Assembly (NCBI RefSeq): GCF_009740395.1
Contig: NZ_WOXT01000002.1
Location: 719,710 to 783,709 of the forward strand
Direction of reading: 5' to 3'
DNA length: 64,000 nucleotides
DNA from: Noviluteimonas gilva
GTDB taxonomy: Bacteria > Pseudomonadota > Gammaproteobacteria > Xanthomonadales > Xanthomonadaceae
Shown here: positions 55,564-64,000 of the stretch, piece by piece
Numbering within the stretch: the stretch's first letter is position 1
Layout: each line of letters opens with the position of its first letter
The notes under the pieces: model-generated
The model's input: only the letters and a program-made list of their open reading frames with translations
Database searches by the model: none
What the model was told of the DNA's origin: nothing
Made by a program: the position numbers and the translations under genes

Positions 55564-56633
55564 AGCGCCCCCTTCGTGCTGGGTAATGTGCGATCCACGC
55601 ACTGCAGTGCCTGCCGCAGCGCGCGGCCGACGCATTTGAAGCACGCCTCGATCTTGTGGTGATCGTTGTCGCCCCGCACCTGCAGATGCAGGTTTAGTCC
55701 GGCGGCCTCGCATAGCGAACGGAAGAAGTGCGGCACCAGTTCGGTCGGCAGGTCGCCGACCTGAGCGCGCGCGAACGCGCCCTCGAACACGAACACCGGA
55801 CGGCCCGACCAATCCAGTGCGGCGGTCGCCAAGGCTTCATCCATCGGCAGCGTGAAGCCATAGCGGGCAATGCCCCGCTTGTCGCCGATCGCCTCGCGCA
55901 AGGCCTGGCCGAGCGCGAGGGCGCAATCTTCGACCGTGTGGTGCTCGTCGATCTGCAAGTCGCCCGCGCAGCGAAGCGTCAAGGCAAAACCGCCGTGCTT
56001 GCCGAGCTGCTCCAGCATGTGGTCGAAGAAACCGAGCCCTGTCTGGACCCTGGGATCGCGTGCGTTGTCGAGATCGACCTCCACCACGAGTTGCGTCTCT
56101 TTGGTTTCGCGCACCACGCGCGCGGTGCGAGGTCCGGCGAGCAACGCGTCGGCCACGGACGTCCAGGTCGCGTCGCCGCCGAATTGGGGCGTGCGGAGTT
56201 GGAACCCGCGTATCGACAGGTTGCGTGCGAACGCCAGGTCGGTCTCGCGGTCGCCGACCATTGCCGAACGCGCCCAATCGATGGTCCGGTCCTTCATCAG
56301 CGGCAGGACGAGGCCGATATTGGGCTTGCGCGTCGGCAGGTTGTCCGCCGGTAAACTGCAGTCGATGAGAATGTCGCGGAACACGATGCCCTGGCTTTCG
56401 AGCACTTGCAGCACCAGGCGCTGCGGACCCTCGAACGCGGCTTCCGGGAACGTCGCGGTTCCGAGGCCATCCTGGTTGGTGACCATCACGAAGGCATAGC
56501 CCGAATCGCGCATGCGCAGCATCGCGGGGATGCAATCGCGTACGAAGCGCACCTTGTCGAGGCGGTCCACCTGGAAGTCGGCGGGTTCCTCGATCAGGGT
56601 GCCATCTCGGTCAATGAACAAGATAGGCGTCAT
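55560..56633 (-). CDS. hisB: Bifunctional histidinol-phosphatase / imidazoleglycerol-phosphate dehydratase
   Basis: A 357-residue fusion. The N-terminal HAD phosphatase starts '[14 protein letters not shown]' with D8 and D10, and carries out step eight. The dehydratase (step six) starts near residue 165 and has its metal-binding histidine clusters '[14 protein letters not shown]' and '[13 protein letters not shown]'. Start ATG 56633 overlaps hisC by four bases. The fusion is typical of gammaproteobacteria. Confidence 0.96.
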   Translation of the reverse strand: MTPILFIDRDGTLIEEPADFQVDRLDKVRFVRDCIPAMLRMRDSGYAFVMVTNQDGLGTATFPEAAFEGPQRLVLQVLESQGIVFRDILIDCSLPADNLPTRKPNIGLVLPLMKDRTIDWARSAMVGDRETDLAFARNLSIRGFQLRTPQFGGDATWTSVADALLAGPRTARVVRETKETQLVVEVDLDNARDPRVQTGLGFFDHMLEQLGKHGGFALTLRCAGDLQIDEHHTVEDCALALGQALREAIGDKRGIARYGFTLPMDEALATAALDWSGRPVFVFEGAFARAQVGDLPTELVPHFFRSLCEAAGLNLHLQVRGDNDHHKIEACFKCVGRALRQALQCVDRTLPSTKGAL

Positions 56634-57721
56634 GGCACGGTTCCCCGCAGCGCGTCGAGCATGCGGATATTGTCGTGCGGCGCGCCCACCGTAATGCGCA
56701 ACGCGTCGTGCAGCGCCGGCATCGCGCGCATGTCGCGCACGATGACGCCGGCGCCACACAGCCGACGCCAGGCACTGTCGGCATCATCGAACCGCACCAA
56801 GAAGAAGTTCGCCTGCGATGGATAAACGCGGCGGATACCGGGCAGCATGCGCAGGGATTCGCGAAGTCGCTCGCGCGCCAGTTTGGTTTCGGTAATGCGC
56901 GAGGCCGTCGCCGCCAATGCGGCCGGTGACAATGCATCGATCGCGACGGCGGCGCTGATGGCTGGGATCGGATACGGCGCCTGGCAGCGGCGAAGTGCCG
57001 CGACGACCCCCGGATCGGCGATTGCGCAACCGATACGGGCGCCGGCAAGCGCATGCGCCTTCGACAAGGTACGCAGGACGACCAGGTTGCGCAGTGTCGC
57101 AACATCGCGTGTCAGCCACGGCGCGTCCGCGAACTCGACGTAGGCTTCGTCGATCACCACCAGCGCGCGTGCGTCCAGGAGTCGTGCCAGCGCGGTGACG
57201 CCGTCCCGCGGGATCACGCCGCCCGCCGGATTGCCGGGTGAGCACAGGAACACGACCTTGGCACCGAGCGCGATGGCCGCATGTCCGACGGCATCGAGGT
57301 CGACACGGTAATCGTCGCCATCGTCGAACAGGGGTGCCTCCACCACACGCGCACCATGCAACCTGGCCGACACGGCGTACATGCCAAACACCGGCGGCGT
57401 CACGACGACAGCGTCGCGGCCTGGCGTGCAGAATGCACGCACCAGCAGGTCGATGGACTCGTCGCTGCCGCGACTGACGAGCACTTGCGTCGAATCGCAT
57501 CCGTACAAGCGGGCGAGGGCATCGACAAGCCTTTCAGGCTGCGGCGACGGATAGCGGTGCAGCGCACCTGACGGATCGATGAAGCTTGCTGTGCAGGCTT
57601 CGTTCGCGTTGAGCCACACCTCGCCCTGCACCGTGTCGATTCGCGCGGACCGATAGCCGACGAAATCGCGTAAGTCTTCACGCAGCAGCGCCACGGGATC
57701 GCTGGATCGGAACACGTTCAT
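56630..57721 (-). CDS. hisC: Histidinol-phosphate aminotransferase
   Basis: A 363-residue PLP enzyme of the aspartate aminotransferase fold. The PLP lysine lies in '[16 protein letters not shown]', with '[11 protein letters not shown]', '[12 protein letters not shown]' and 'NFFLVRF' around it. The ATG overlapping the hisD stop (57718-57721) was chosen; an ATG two codons upstream is possible. Confidence 0.95.
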   Translation of the reverse strand: MNVFRSSDPVALLREDLRDFVGYRSARIDTVQGEVWLNANEACTASFIDPSGALHRYPSPQPERLVDALARLYGCDSTQVLVSRGSDESIDLLVRAFCTPGRDAVVVTPPVFGMYAVSARLHGARVVEAPLFDDGDDYRVDLDAVGHAAIALGAKVVFLCSPGNPAGGVIPRDGVTALARLLDARALVVIDEAYVEFADAPWLTRDVATLRNLVVLRTLSKAHALAGARIGCAIADPGVVAALRRCQAPYPIPAISAAVAIDALSPAALAATASRITETKLARERLRESLRMLPGIRRVYPSQANFFLVRFDDADSAWRRLCGAGVIVRDMRAMPALHDALRITVGAPHDNIRMLDALRGTVP

Positions 57722-59019
57722 GCGCATTCCAGCCGTACGTCGATGGCGCGCGCGTGCGCTTCCAAGCCCTCGGCACGTGCCAGCGTCGTCGCCGTCGCGC
57801 CGATCATGGCCAGTCCCGCGCGATCTGCAGTCTGCACGCTGATCGCAACCTGGAAGCTGCCGACTGACAATCCGCTGACGGCGCGCGCGGCGCCGCCGGT
57901 CGGCAGCACGTGGTTGGTGCCGCTGCAATAGTCGCCGATGGCCTCGGGCGCAAAACCGCCCAGGAACACCGAGCCGGCGGCACAGACACGCGGGAGCCAG
58001 TCACGCGGTGCATCGACGGCGAGGATCAGGTGCTCCGGCGCATACGTGTTGCTCACGTCGAATGCATCGACCAATGCCGGGACGAGGATCGCCCGCGATT
58101 GCGCCAGTGCGGCGGCCGCAATGTCACGTCGCGGCAACGTCGCAAGTTGCGCGTCCAATGCCGCTTCGACCGCATCGATCAGCGCGGCATCGTCGCTCAG
58201 CAGGATCACTTGGGAATCGGGACCGTGCTCGGCCTGCGACAAGAGGTCGGCCGCGACGAAGCGCGCATCTGCGTTGCCATCGGCGATGACCAGGACTTCT
58301 GAAGGACCAGCCGGCATATCGATCGCCGGCCCGTCGCCCGCCATCGTGACCTGGCGCTTGGCTTCGGTCACGAAGGCATTGCCGGGCCCGAACAACTTGT
58401 TGCACCGCGGGATCGACGCCGTTCCGAACGCCATCGCCGCGATCGCCTGGGCACCGCCGACCTTGAACACACGCGCGATCCCGCATCGTCGCGCGGCAAC
58501 CAGTACGAGTGGATCCGCGCTGCCGTCGGCGCGAGGCGGAGTGCACAGCACGACGTCCGGGCACGCGGCGAGCAACGCCGGAATCCCGAGCATCAAGACC
58601 GTGGAGGGCAGCGGCGCGCTGCCCGCCGGCGCATAGAGGCCGACGCGGCCGATTGGACGCAGTATGCGTTCACAGCGCACGCCAGGCGCCGTGTCGAGCG
58701 CGTAGGGTTGCGCCATGCCCAGGCGGTGGAAGGCTTCGATTCGCGATGCAGCATCATCGAGCGCCGCGCGCACGGCACCGGAGACGGTCGCGTCTGCCGC
58801 ATCAAACTCTGCCTTGGTCACTAGGAGCGAGCCGAGGTCGGCGCCATCGAGCCGTTGTGTCAGCGCTTTCAGCGCCGCATCGCCATGCAGGCGCACCTGC
58901 TCGACGATGTCCTGCACCGAGGCACGCACACTCGCGGACACCGCTTGTGCGGGTCGGCGCAACGCGCCGGCCCGCGCGCTCGCACCAAGCGATGCCCATT
59001 CCAGTCTCGTCCACCTCAC
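57718..59019 (-). CDS. hisD: Histidinol dehydrogenase
   Basis: A 433-residue zinc enzyme for the last two oxidations of the pathway. Motifs: '[20 protein letters not shown]', '[15 protein letters not shown]', '[12 protein letters not shown]' and '[10 protein letters not shown]'. The start is GTG 59019, overlapping the hisG stop (GTGA). Confidence 0.95.
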   Translation of the reverse strand: MRWTRLEWASLGASARAGALRRPAQAVSASVRASVQDIVEQVRLHGDAALKALTQRLDGADLGSLLVTKAEFDAADATVSGAVRAALDDAASRIEAFHRLGMAQPYALDTAPGVRCERILRPIGRVGLYAPAGSAPLPSTVLMLGIPALLAACPDVVLCTPPRADGSADPLVLVAARRCGIARVFKVGGAQAIAAMAFGTASIPRCNKLFGPGNAFVTEAKRQVTMAGDGPAIDMPAGPSEVLVIADGNADARFVAADLLSQAEHGPDSQVILLSDDAALIDAVEAALDAQLATLPRRDIAAAALAQSRAILVPALVDAFDVSNTYAPEHLILAVDAPRDWLPRVCAAGSVFLGGFAPEAIGDYCSGTNHVLPTGGAARAVSGLSVGSFQVAISVQTADRAGLAMIGATATTLARAEGLEAHARAIDVRLECA

Positions 59020-59930
59020 GCCAGCATCCTCTCGACGGGCAGGACCAAGAGCGCATCGGCGCCCGCGCGCTTGAGGTCCTCGAGACGCTGCCAAGTCACA
59101 GTGCCACGACACACCGCCTGCAATGCGACGCGGTCGGTGCCGTCGACCTGCATCACCGTCGGCCGCTCCGCATCAGGCAGCAGCGCCATCAGCGCGGGGA
59201 CGTTGGCCGAGTCTGTCTGGAACATCAAAAGCTTGCTGTCACGCAACCCCAGCACCGCATCGAGGCGGCGCAGGAACAACCCGGCGATCTCCGCGCGTGC
59301 GTCGCCAAACGGTGCGACGGGCCCGGCGAGTACCGCTTCGCTGTCGAGGACTATGTCTGTTGCGCGGAGTTGATTGGCGGCCAGTGTCGCGCCGCTCGAC
59401 ACGATGTCGCAGATAAGATCGGCTGTCCCCAGGCGCGGTGCGATCTCGACGGAACCAGACAGCGTCACCACGTCGGCGGCGATGCCGCGCTCCTTGAGCC
59501 ACTGTGATACCAGCGCGGGGTAACTCGTCGCGATGCGCAAGCCATCGAGCGCGGCCGCCTGCGAGTCGCTCCATGCCTGGGGAACCGCAAGCGCGAGCCG
59601 GCATGCGCCGAACCCGAGCCCGCGCCATTCGCGGAACGGGGGGACCTCTCCCGTTCCATAGCCGCTCGCGCGTTCGAGCAATACATTGCGCCCCACGATG
59701 CCGAGATCACACGTGCCTTCGGCGAGCAGACCGGGGATGTCGTCGTCACGGACGAGCAGCAGATCAATCGGCGTCGAGTCGCCGTGGCAAAATAGACGGT
59801 CGCGGCTTTCCCGCCATGACAAGCCGCAGGACGACAGCAGTGCGCGCGCCGGCTCGGCGAGGCGACCGGACTTCTGGATGGCAATGCGCACGCGTTCGCG
59901 CATCGCCCCGGATGGGGCGGACAGAGGCAT
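59016..59930 (-). CDS. hisG: ATP phosphoribosyltransferase
   Basis: A 304-residue long-form HisG, the first and feedback-controlled step. The catalytic domain has '[20 protein letters not shown]', '[19 protein letters not shown]' and '[20 protein letters not shown]'. The C-terminal regulatory ACT-like domain is present, so histidine inhibition without HisZ is expected. ATG 59930 or 59903 may be the start. It follows the regulator gene by 11 bases. Confidence 0.94.
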   Translation of the reverse strand: MPLSAPSGAMRERVRIAIQKSGRLAEPARALLSSCGLSWRESRDRLFCHGDSTPIDLLLVRDDDIPGLLAEGTCDLGIVGRNVLLERASGYGTGEVPPFREWRGLGFGACRLALAVPQAWSDSQAAALDGLRIATSYPALVSQWLKERGIAADVVTLSGSVEIAPRLGTADLICDIVSSGATLAANQLRATDIVLDSEAVLAGPVAPFGDARAEIAGLFLRRLDAVLGLRDSKLLMFQTDSANVPALMALLPDAERPTVMQVDGTDRVALQAVCRGTVTWQRLEDLKRAGADALLVLPVERMLA

Positions 59931-59941
59931 GGCGGGGACCT

Positions 59942-60265
59942 TCAATGCGAGGCGGCGTGGCGACGTTTGCGGCGCATGGCGGCGTGGTAGCCGCCGGCGC
60001 CGTGCTCGAGCGTGCGCGCGACGCGGCCGACGGTGGTCACGCTCACGCGGGTGCGCTCGTGGATCTCGCGATAAGGAACGCCCTCGATGAGGAGGGGGAC
60101 GACCTTCCAGCGATCGGCCATCGATTCCAGTTCGGCAGGCGTGCACAGGTCGAGCAGGAATGCGCGCACATCCTCCGGCTTCTGCAGGGCGGCCAACGCA
60201 GTCGCCAGCCCGTCGAGGGCGGCTTCGGCTTCGGCTTCCGGCAGGGGATCGGGGCGTTGTTTCAT
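59942..60265 (-). CDS. TrpR/YerC-family transcriptional regulator heading the his operon
   Basis: A 107-residue protein of the TrpR-like YerC/YecD family. The core reads '[20 protein letters not shown]' and the recognition helix region '[20 protein letters not shown]'. C-terminal residues are basic. As first gene of the histidine operon with a palindrome over its promoter, it probably represses the operon, perhaps with histidine as corepressor. The family link to his genes is known from other bacteria; ligand and action here are inferred. Confidence 0.88.
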   Translation of the reverse strand: MKQRPDPLPEAEAEAALDGLATALAALQKPEDVRAFLLDLCTPAELESMADRWKVVPLLIEGVPYREIHERTRVSVTTVGRVARTLEHGAGGYHAAMRRKRRHAASH

Positions 60266-60270
60266 TGCAT

Positions 60271-60296
60271 TAATGTAATAGCGAGCTAATACATTA
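60271..60296. promoter_or_regulatory. Palindromic operator over the his promoter
   Basis: TAATGTAATAGC-GA-GCTAATACATTA: two 12-base arms with one mismatch. It lies 6-31 bases upstream of the regulator's start codon and covers the proposed -10 and transcription start. AT-rich and unlike its surroundings, it is well placed for a TrpR-type repressor. Confidence 0.65.
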
Positions 60297-60452
60297 GACC
60301 GAGAAAGGGTGACTCGTCAACACGACGTCGGCATCCTACTGACCGGCTACGGACAGCAACACGATGAAGCCGAATCACGCGCCGCGGGCTTCCATCATCA
60401 CTTGGTGAAACCGGTCGACGTCTATCGCATTGCGGCCTTGCTCGTAGAGTGA
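60282..60452 (+). pseudogene. Remnant of a response-regulator receiver domain
   Basis: An open stretch of 56 codons ending at 60452. Its second half matches the last third of a REC domain: 'VGILLTGYGQQHDEAESRAA' then 'GFHHHLVKPVDVYRIAALL', including the conserved Lys-Pro. The phosphorylated Asp and the start are missing. It overlaps the his promoter and is not expected to be expressed. Confidence 0.65.
60291..60320 (-). promoter_or_regulatory. sigma70-type promoter of the his operon
   Basis: On the minus strand, TTGACG (60320-60315) and TAATGT (60296-60291) are spaced by 18 bases. Transcription would start near 60284 and leave a leader of about 20 bases, too short for a his attenuator or T-box. 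Confidence 0.6.
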
Positions 60453-60488
60453 CCCTGGCATTAGCTTCGGCCGGACACGGCCGCTGAG

Positions 60489-60515
60489 TGACCGCTTCCG
60501 ACCCAAAGCGGACAT
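60489..60515. repeat. Palindromic intergenic repeat, copy 3
   Basis: TGACCGCTTCCGACCCAAAGCGGACA: the CGACCC-loop type with a substituted left arm. The rest of the 60453-60786 spacer shows no gene. Confidence 0.65.
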
Positions 60516-60786
60516 TCGACCGATTTGAGCAACATTGAATCACCGCCTCAGGCCGGCAGTAGAACTACTGAGCTTGCTTCAGTAGGTTGTACGTTGTTCG
60601 CACCCCTTCGCGTCTCTAGGCTGGTTCTTCCCTCGCGGAGCGCGCGAGCATTGGCCGAGATCCAGCCACGGTCTGCGCCAATCATGCGATCGCCGGGGCG
60701 GAGGAGCCGTGCCCGGCGGCGCGACGATCACGGAAGCACACGTGCGGCTGGTTGCGCGTGATGCGTTCTTCTGACTTGGCCCCTGC

Positions 60787-62250
60787 ATGAGGCGAAAGGT
60801 AATGGCAACGAAAACTGACTCGTTGAAAGTAGCGACCTCACCGGCGATCAGCACCGAAGTATGTCCATCGCGGAATTGGTCACGCGCGATGCCACCGGGA
60901 CCGGACGCAAGCGTGAAGATTACGGAAGAGTACGCAAAGCTTGTCGCTCGGGACGTTTATTTCTGGGCCTGGCCCATGGTCAACATTTACAACCGGCGGC
61001 TCTTGTTTTCGACGATCAAAGAACAGCGGTATTTGGGCACGTCGCCTCAGGCACCCGTTAACAAGTTCACGATGCTGACAGACTATGCCTCGGCCGAACA
61101 ACGGAATGTCGCTTGTTCGAACCAGGACGTGGTCTACGGAATTGGTGCGTTAGGACTCGAGATCGAACCGGTGGTGATTCAAGTGCCCGACTTCGGAGAT
61201 CGCTTTTGGGTCTACCAGATCGTCGATCTGCGCACGGACAGCTTCGTCCAACTTGGCAAGATGTATAACACGACGCCGGGCTTCTATTTGCTCGTCGGTC
61301 CCGATTGGCAGGGCGAAACACCGAAAGGGATCGCGCACGTTTTTCGTTCGTCGACCAACACGGGAATCGTAGGCCCGCGGATTGCGCAAAGCGATGACCC
61401 GGCGGACAAGAAAGCGGTACAAGAGCCGCTAAAGCAGGTGGTGATGTACCCGCTCTCTGAATACGACGGGAAGTTTAAGAGCATTGATTGGAGCAAACTG
61501 CCGCGTGCGCCGTCCAAGACCACGAGTTCGGGCGAGACGAAATGGGTAAAGCCGGAAACCTTTTTTGACGTGCTTCCGGCCGTTCTCGCCGACGGCGCTC
61601 CGCTCCCGGGTGAAGAGGCTCGGTACGCACAGGTGCTCGCCGTGTTGGAAGCTGCCGCGCAAAACCCCGCGCTGAAGGAAGCCATGACGCAGGCCGTGGT
61701 CGAAGTTCAAGAGAAGATCGTAGATCCGCTTTTGGAGTTCCGAAATTACGGCCAGCAGCTTCCCTACAACTGGAGCACCATCTCGAACGAATCCGCGTTC
61801 GGAACCGACTACTTCACACGCACGGCGGTGGCGAAGTCCAATATTCTCGTCAATTCGCCAAATGAGACGAAGTACTATTATCAGGACCTTGATGCAAAAG
61901 GCAGCCGGCTCAACGGGGCTAACCGCTATACAGTCACGTTCGCCAAAGACCAAACACCACCCGCTCATGGTTTTTGGTCGCTGACGATGTATGACGACAC
62001 GCACTTTTTCGTTCCGAACGAGATCGCCAGGTACTCGGTCGGCACCAAGAACACAGACTTGAAGTTCGATTCCGATGGCTCGCTGACCATCTATGTTCAG
62101 CCGGACGCGCCGTCTGATGCGAAGCAGCGCACGAACTGGCTCCCGTCGCCCAAAGACGCAGATTTCACGCTTTACATACGCGCGTACTGGCCAAAGACTC
62201 CGGTGCTCGACGGCTCGTGGACCCCGCCGCCCGTGGAGAGGAGTAAATAA
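60787..62250 (+). CDS. DUF1254/DUF1214 domain protein
   Basis: A 487-residue protein. DUF1254 lies at residues about 50-180 ('ARDVYFWAWPMVNIYNRRLL', 'VIQVPDFGDRFWVYQIVDLR') and DUF1214 at about 345-475 ('NRYTVTFAKDQTPPAHGFWS', 'SLTIYVQPDAPSDAK'). The first 40 residues are not typical and no signal peptide is clear, so the start (ATG 60787 or 60802) is uncertain. Base composition is lower in GC than the core. Family function unknown; some members are envelope proteins. Confidence 0.85.
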   Translation: MRRKVMATKTDSLKVATSPAISTEVCPSRNWSRAMPPGPDASVKITEEYAKLVARDVYFWAWPMVNIYNRRLLFSTIKEQRYLGTSPQAPVNKFTMLTDYASAEQRNVACSNQDVVYGIGALGLEIEPVVIQVPDFGDRFWVYQIVDLRTDSFVQLGKMYNTTPGFYLLVGPDWQGETPKGIAHVFRSSTNTGIVGPRIAQSDDPADKKAVQEPLKQVVMYPLSEYDGKFKSIDWSKLPRAPSKTTSSGETKWVKPETFFDVLPAVLADGAPLPGEEARYAQVLAVLEAAAQNPALKEAMTQAVVEVQEKIVDPLLEFRNYGQQLPYNWSTISNESAFGTDYFTRTAVAKSNILVNSPNETKYYYQDLDAKGSRLNGANRYTVTFAKDQTPPAHGFWSLTMYDDTHFFVPNEIARYSVGTKNTDLKFDSDGSLTIYVQPDAPSDAKQRTNWLPSPKDADFTLYIRAYWPKTPVLDGSWTPPPVERSK

Positions 62251-62261
62251 GGAGAGCAGCA

Positions 62262-63527
62262 ATGAATACAGAAACGGCACCGGCGATCGGAGAACAAGAG
62301 ATCAGCGACAGCTACATTTATTTGCTCGGACGTTTGGCGATCACGCGGCAGCAGCAGTTGGATTTTCAGTCAGGCTTCAAGTGGAACGAACTCGTGCACC
62401 AGACACCTGGTGGGGTGGATTGGCCGAACCCCAACCTGGATGTGGCGTATTCCGAGGCATGGGTGGCGGTGGATGAAAACTGTTACTTGCTTGTCACCGT
62501 GCCGAAGATCGAAGGACGCTACTTCACCGTGCAGTTCATGAATGGTTGGGGTGAAACGCTCGCCAACATCAACGCGCGAATATTCTCCGACAAACCGCAC
62601 GGCCAGTTCGCGGTCTGCTATGCGGGAAGCAATGTTTCGATCCCTGATGGCGTCCAGCGCATTGACGTCCCGGTCAAGTATTCTCGCGTGCTCCTACGCG
62701 TCGAACTCGGCGCAAATTGGGATGACGCGGTCGAACTCCAGAAACAGTTCAAGTTCGAAGCGATCGGCACACCGAAGCAACTGCCGGAAATTCCCAAGAC
62801 GGTGATGTTTGATATTGAGAAACCTCCGACCGTCGAAGCATTCGACTTTGCGAGGCTCGCCCTTGATACCGAGGCGGACATTAATCCTGGCATGGAAACG
62901 GTCGCGGCCAACGCGCGGACCATCGCCGAAGCGGTGAAGGACCCGGCAGAACGCGCCCGTGTAGAAAAGATTATCCGTGATCGCGGGCTTAAAGATTATG
63001 CCAAGGGCGCGCACTTTTTGGGGCACGGGACAATGAAAAACCATTGGGTCCGCCCGAAGATATGCGGCAAGTATGAAGACGATTGGTTGGCGCGGACGTG
63101 CATCAGCATGGGCGGTATCTGGGCGAACACGCTTCACGAGGTGTTGTACTACAAGGGCCGCGAAGACAGCAACGGAGAGGTCCTCAACAGCGACAACCAC
63201 TACACGCTGACGTTTCCCAAGAACGATCTCCCTTCGAAGTACGCGAAATACTTCTGGTCGGCGATCGCCGTGGACGCCAAGCACATGCGTGTGCTGCCGA
63301 ATCCGCAGAACCGATTCCTGCTTAATAACCAATCAGATCTTGTTTACGGCAAAGACGGATCGTTGACGCTGCACTTTGCCCCCGAGAAGCCCGCGGATGT
63401 TAACGACGGAAACTGGTTGCCAACGCTCGGAGGCTTGATCTACTCGATAACTTTCCGATTCTACGGCCCACGCGGCGGCGTTGCGGACGGAAGTTACTAT
63501 CCGCCAGCGATTCAGAAGGTGAATTAG
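62262..63527 (+). CDS. DUF1254/DUF1214 domain protein (second copy)
   Basis: A 421-residue paralogue beginning 11 bases after the previous gene, with GGAGAG ahead of the ATG. It has the same domain order ('KWNELVHQTPGGVDWPNPNL', 'RYFTVQFMNGWGETLANINA', 'NHYTLTFPKNDLPSKYAKYF', 'LTLHFAPEKPADV'). There is no signal peptide. Similar lower GC suggests the pair arrived together. No partner gene is visible. Confidence 0.87.
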   Translation: MNTETAPAIGEQEISDSYIYLLGRLAITRQQQLDFQSGFKWNELVHQTPGGVDWPNPNLDVAYSEAWVAVDENCYLLVTVPKIEGRYFTVQFMNGWGETLANINARIFSDKPHGQFAVCYAGSNVSIPDGVQRIDVPVKYSRVLLRVELGANWDDAVELQKQFKFEAIGTPKQLPEIPKTVMFDIEKPPTVEAFDFARLALDTEADINPGMETVAANARTIAEAVKDPAERARVEKIIRDRGLKDYAKGAHFLGHGTMKNHWVRPKICGKYEDDWLARTCISMGGIWANTLHEVLYYKGREDSNGEVLNSDNHYTLTFPKNDLPSKYAKYFWSAIAVDAKHMRVLPNPQNRFLLNNQSDLVYGKDGSLTLHFAPEKPADVNDGNWLPTLGGLIYSITFRFYGPRGGVADGSYYPPAIQKVN

Positions 63528-63860
63528 AAAAGAAGAAAGACATGGGCAACGCAAGCAGAAAACATGAGCCGCGCCGTTTCCGGTAACAGAAGAAAATTTC
63601 AGCCAAGCCGGGAGCGATCTGTATTTCGGTAACTAGATAAAGGCGGGCGTACCCGCGCACGGGCAGCCCCCGAGGCACGGTCACGGTCGTCATCTTCACA
63701 ACCTATGCGCCAGATCGTTGCGGCCGTTAGCCACACTTGTTGCCCATCTTCAGCCAGGTATTTAGATCCGTCGGAACGTCCGCTTCTGGCCGAAGGCTGC
63801 CACTTGCCACCGGGTGACCGCTTTCGACCCAAAGCGGACATTCGGTATCTTGGCTCTACG
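63528..63860. other. Intergenic region with repeats
   Basis: 333 bases with no convincing gene on either strand. The right half holds two adjacent copies of the palindromic repeat; the left half shows nothing recognisable. Confidence 0.5.
63778..63843. repeat. Palindromic intergenic repeat, tandem copies 4 and 5
   Basis: A degraded CTGGCC-loop copy (GTCCGCTTCTGGCCGAAGGC, 63778-63797) is followed 17 bases later by an intact CGACCC-loop copy (TGACCGCTTTCGACCCAAAG, continuing to 63843). Both loop types thus occur together. Confidence 0.65.
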
Positions 63861-64000
63861 ATGTGCACGAAAGCCTTTGGCGGGACGACGATGTCGCAGG
63901 CGGACTTCAGATATTTGAACGTGCCAGCTTTGCTTGATGGCAATGCATGGACAGCGACGGCTGACGGCCTTGTCGAGGACACGGAATGGAGGCGACGACT
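63861..64000 (+). CDS. Unidentified gene, 5' part only
   Basis: An open frame from ATG 63861 (or ATG 63891) to the window edge, 46 codons without a stop. The sequence 'SQADFRYLNVPALLDGNAWT' and 'TADGLVEDTEWRRR' looks protein-like. Too short to identify. Confidence 0.4.
   Translation, partial: MCTKAFGGTTMSQADFRYLNVPALLDGNAWTATADGLVEDTEWRRR

Noticed and set aside
60266..60290. Possible his leader peptide or attenuator
   Set aside because: The leader is about 20 bases and contains no His codon run or terminator hairpin.

Overview
The window is GC-rich bacterial chromosome with tightly packed, often ATGA-overlapping genes. Gene content and order point to a gammaproteobacterium of the Xanthomonadaceae, Lysobacter/Luteimonas-like. 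Supporting signs are the class III PHA synthase pair, the comEC-exbB-exbD-msbA-lpxK-kdsB block, uvrC-pgsA-tRNA-Gly, and a his operon headed by a TrpR/YerC-type regulator. This placement is inferred from reading the genes, not from a database search.

Layout. 1-12.9 kb: the end of gyrA, an alpha-2-macroglobulin lipoprotein overlapping PBP1C, a peroxiredoxin, a DnaJ-type co-chaperone, phosphatidylserine synthase, and phaE-phaC. 13.0-15.7 kb: a probable structured small RNA with its own promoter and terminator, several tiny genes, a VOC protein, and a DUF4166 gene broken by one frameshift. 15.7-29.4 kb: the envelope-biogenesis core, with a Lol ATPase and a single permease on the minus strand, then comEC, ExbB/ExbD, MsbA, LpxK and KdsB. 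These are followed by an NHLRC2-like protein without active-site cysteines, uvrC and pgsA. tRNA-Gly and tRNA-Cys follow.

29.7-38.1 kb: mostly minus-strand accessory genes (COQ7-type hydroxylase, lipoproteins, DUF2950-DUF3300 pair, TMEM165/GDT1 transporter) and two DUF1801 genes. 38.16-44.3 kb: tRNA-Leu followed directly by a tyrosine integrase and a run of small, lower-GC genes, ending with a serine resolvase. This is an integrated element or the remains of more than one. 44.5-52.3 kb: a three-gene unit of two small membrane proteins and a winged-helix-like protein, a DUF4239 protein, a membrane-anchored trehalose-6-phosphate synthase followed by a Na+/H+ antiporter-like gene, and a DUF2254 protein.

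52.9-60.3 kb: a complete histidine biosynthesis operon on the minus strand (regulator-hisG-D-C-B-H-A-F-IE). A near-perfect palindrome sits over its promoter, so autoregulated repression is the simplest reading. 60.3-64 kb: a decayed receiver-domain fragment, copies of a palindromic intergenic repeat, a tandem pair of DUF1254/DUF1214 proteins with foreign-looking composition, and the start of an unidentified gene cut by the window edge.

The best candidates for something undescribed are the structured RNA at about 13.0-13.15 kb, the his promoter palindrome paired with the TrpR-like regulator, the cysteine-less NHLRC2-like protein, and the sensor-like trehalose-6-phosphate synthase beside a cation antiporter.
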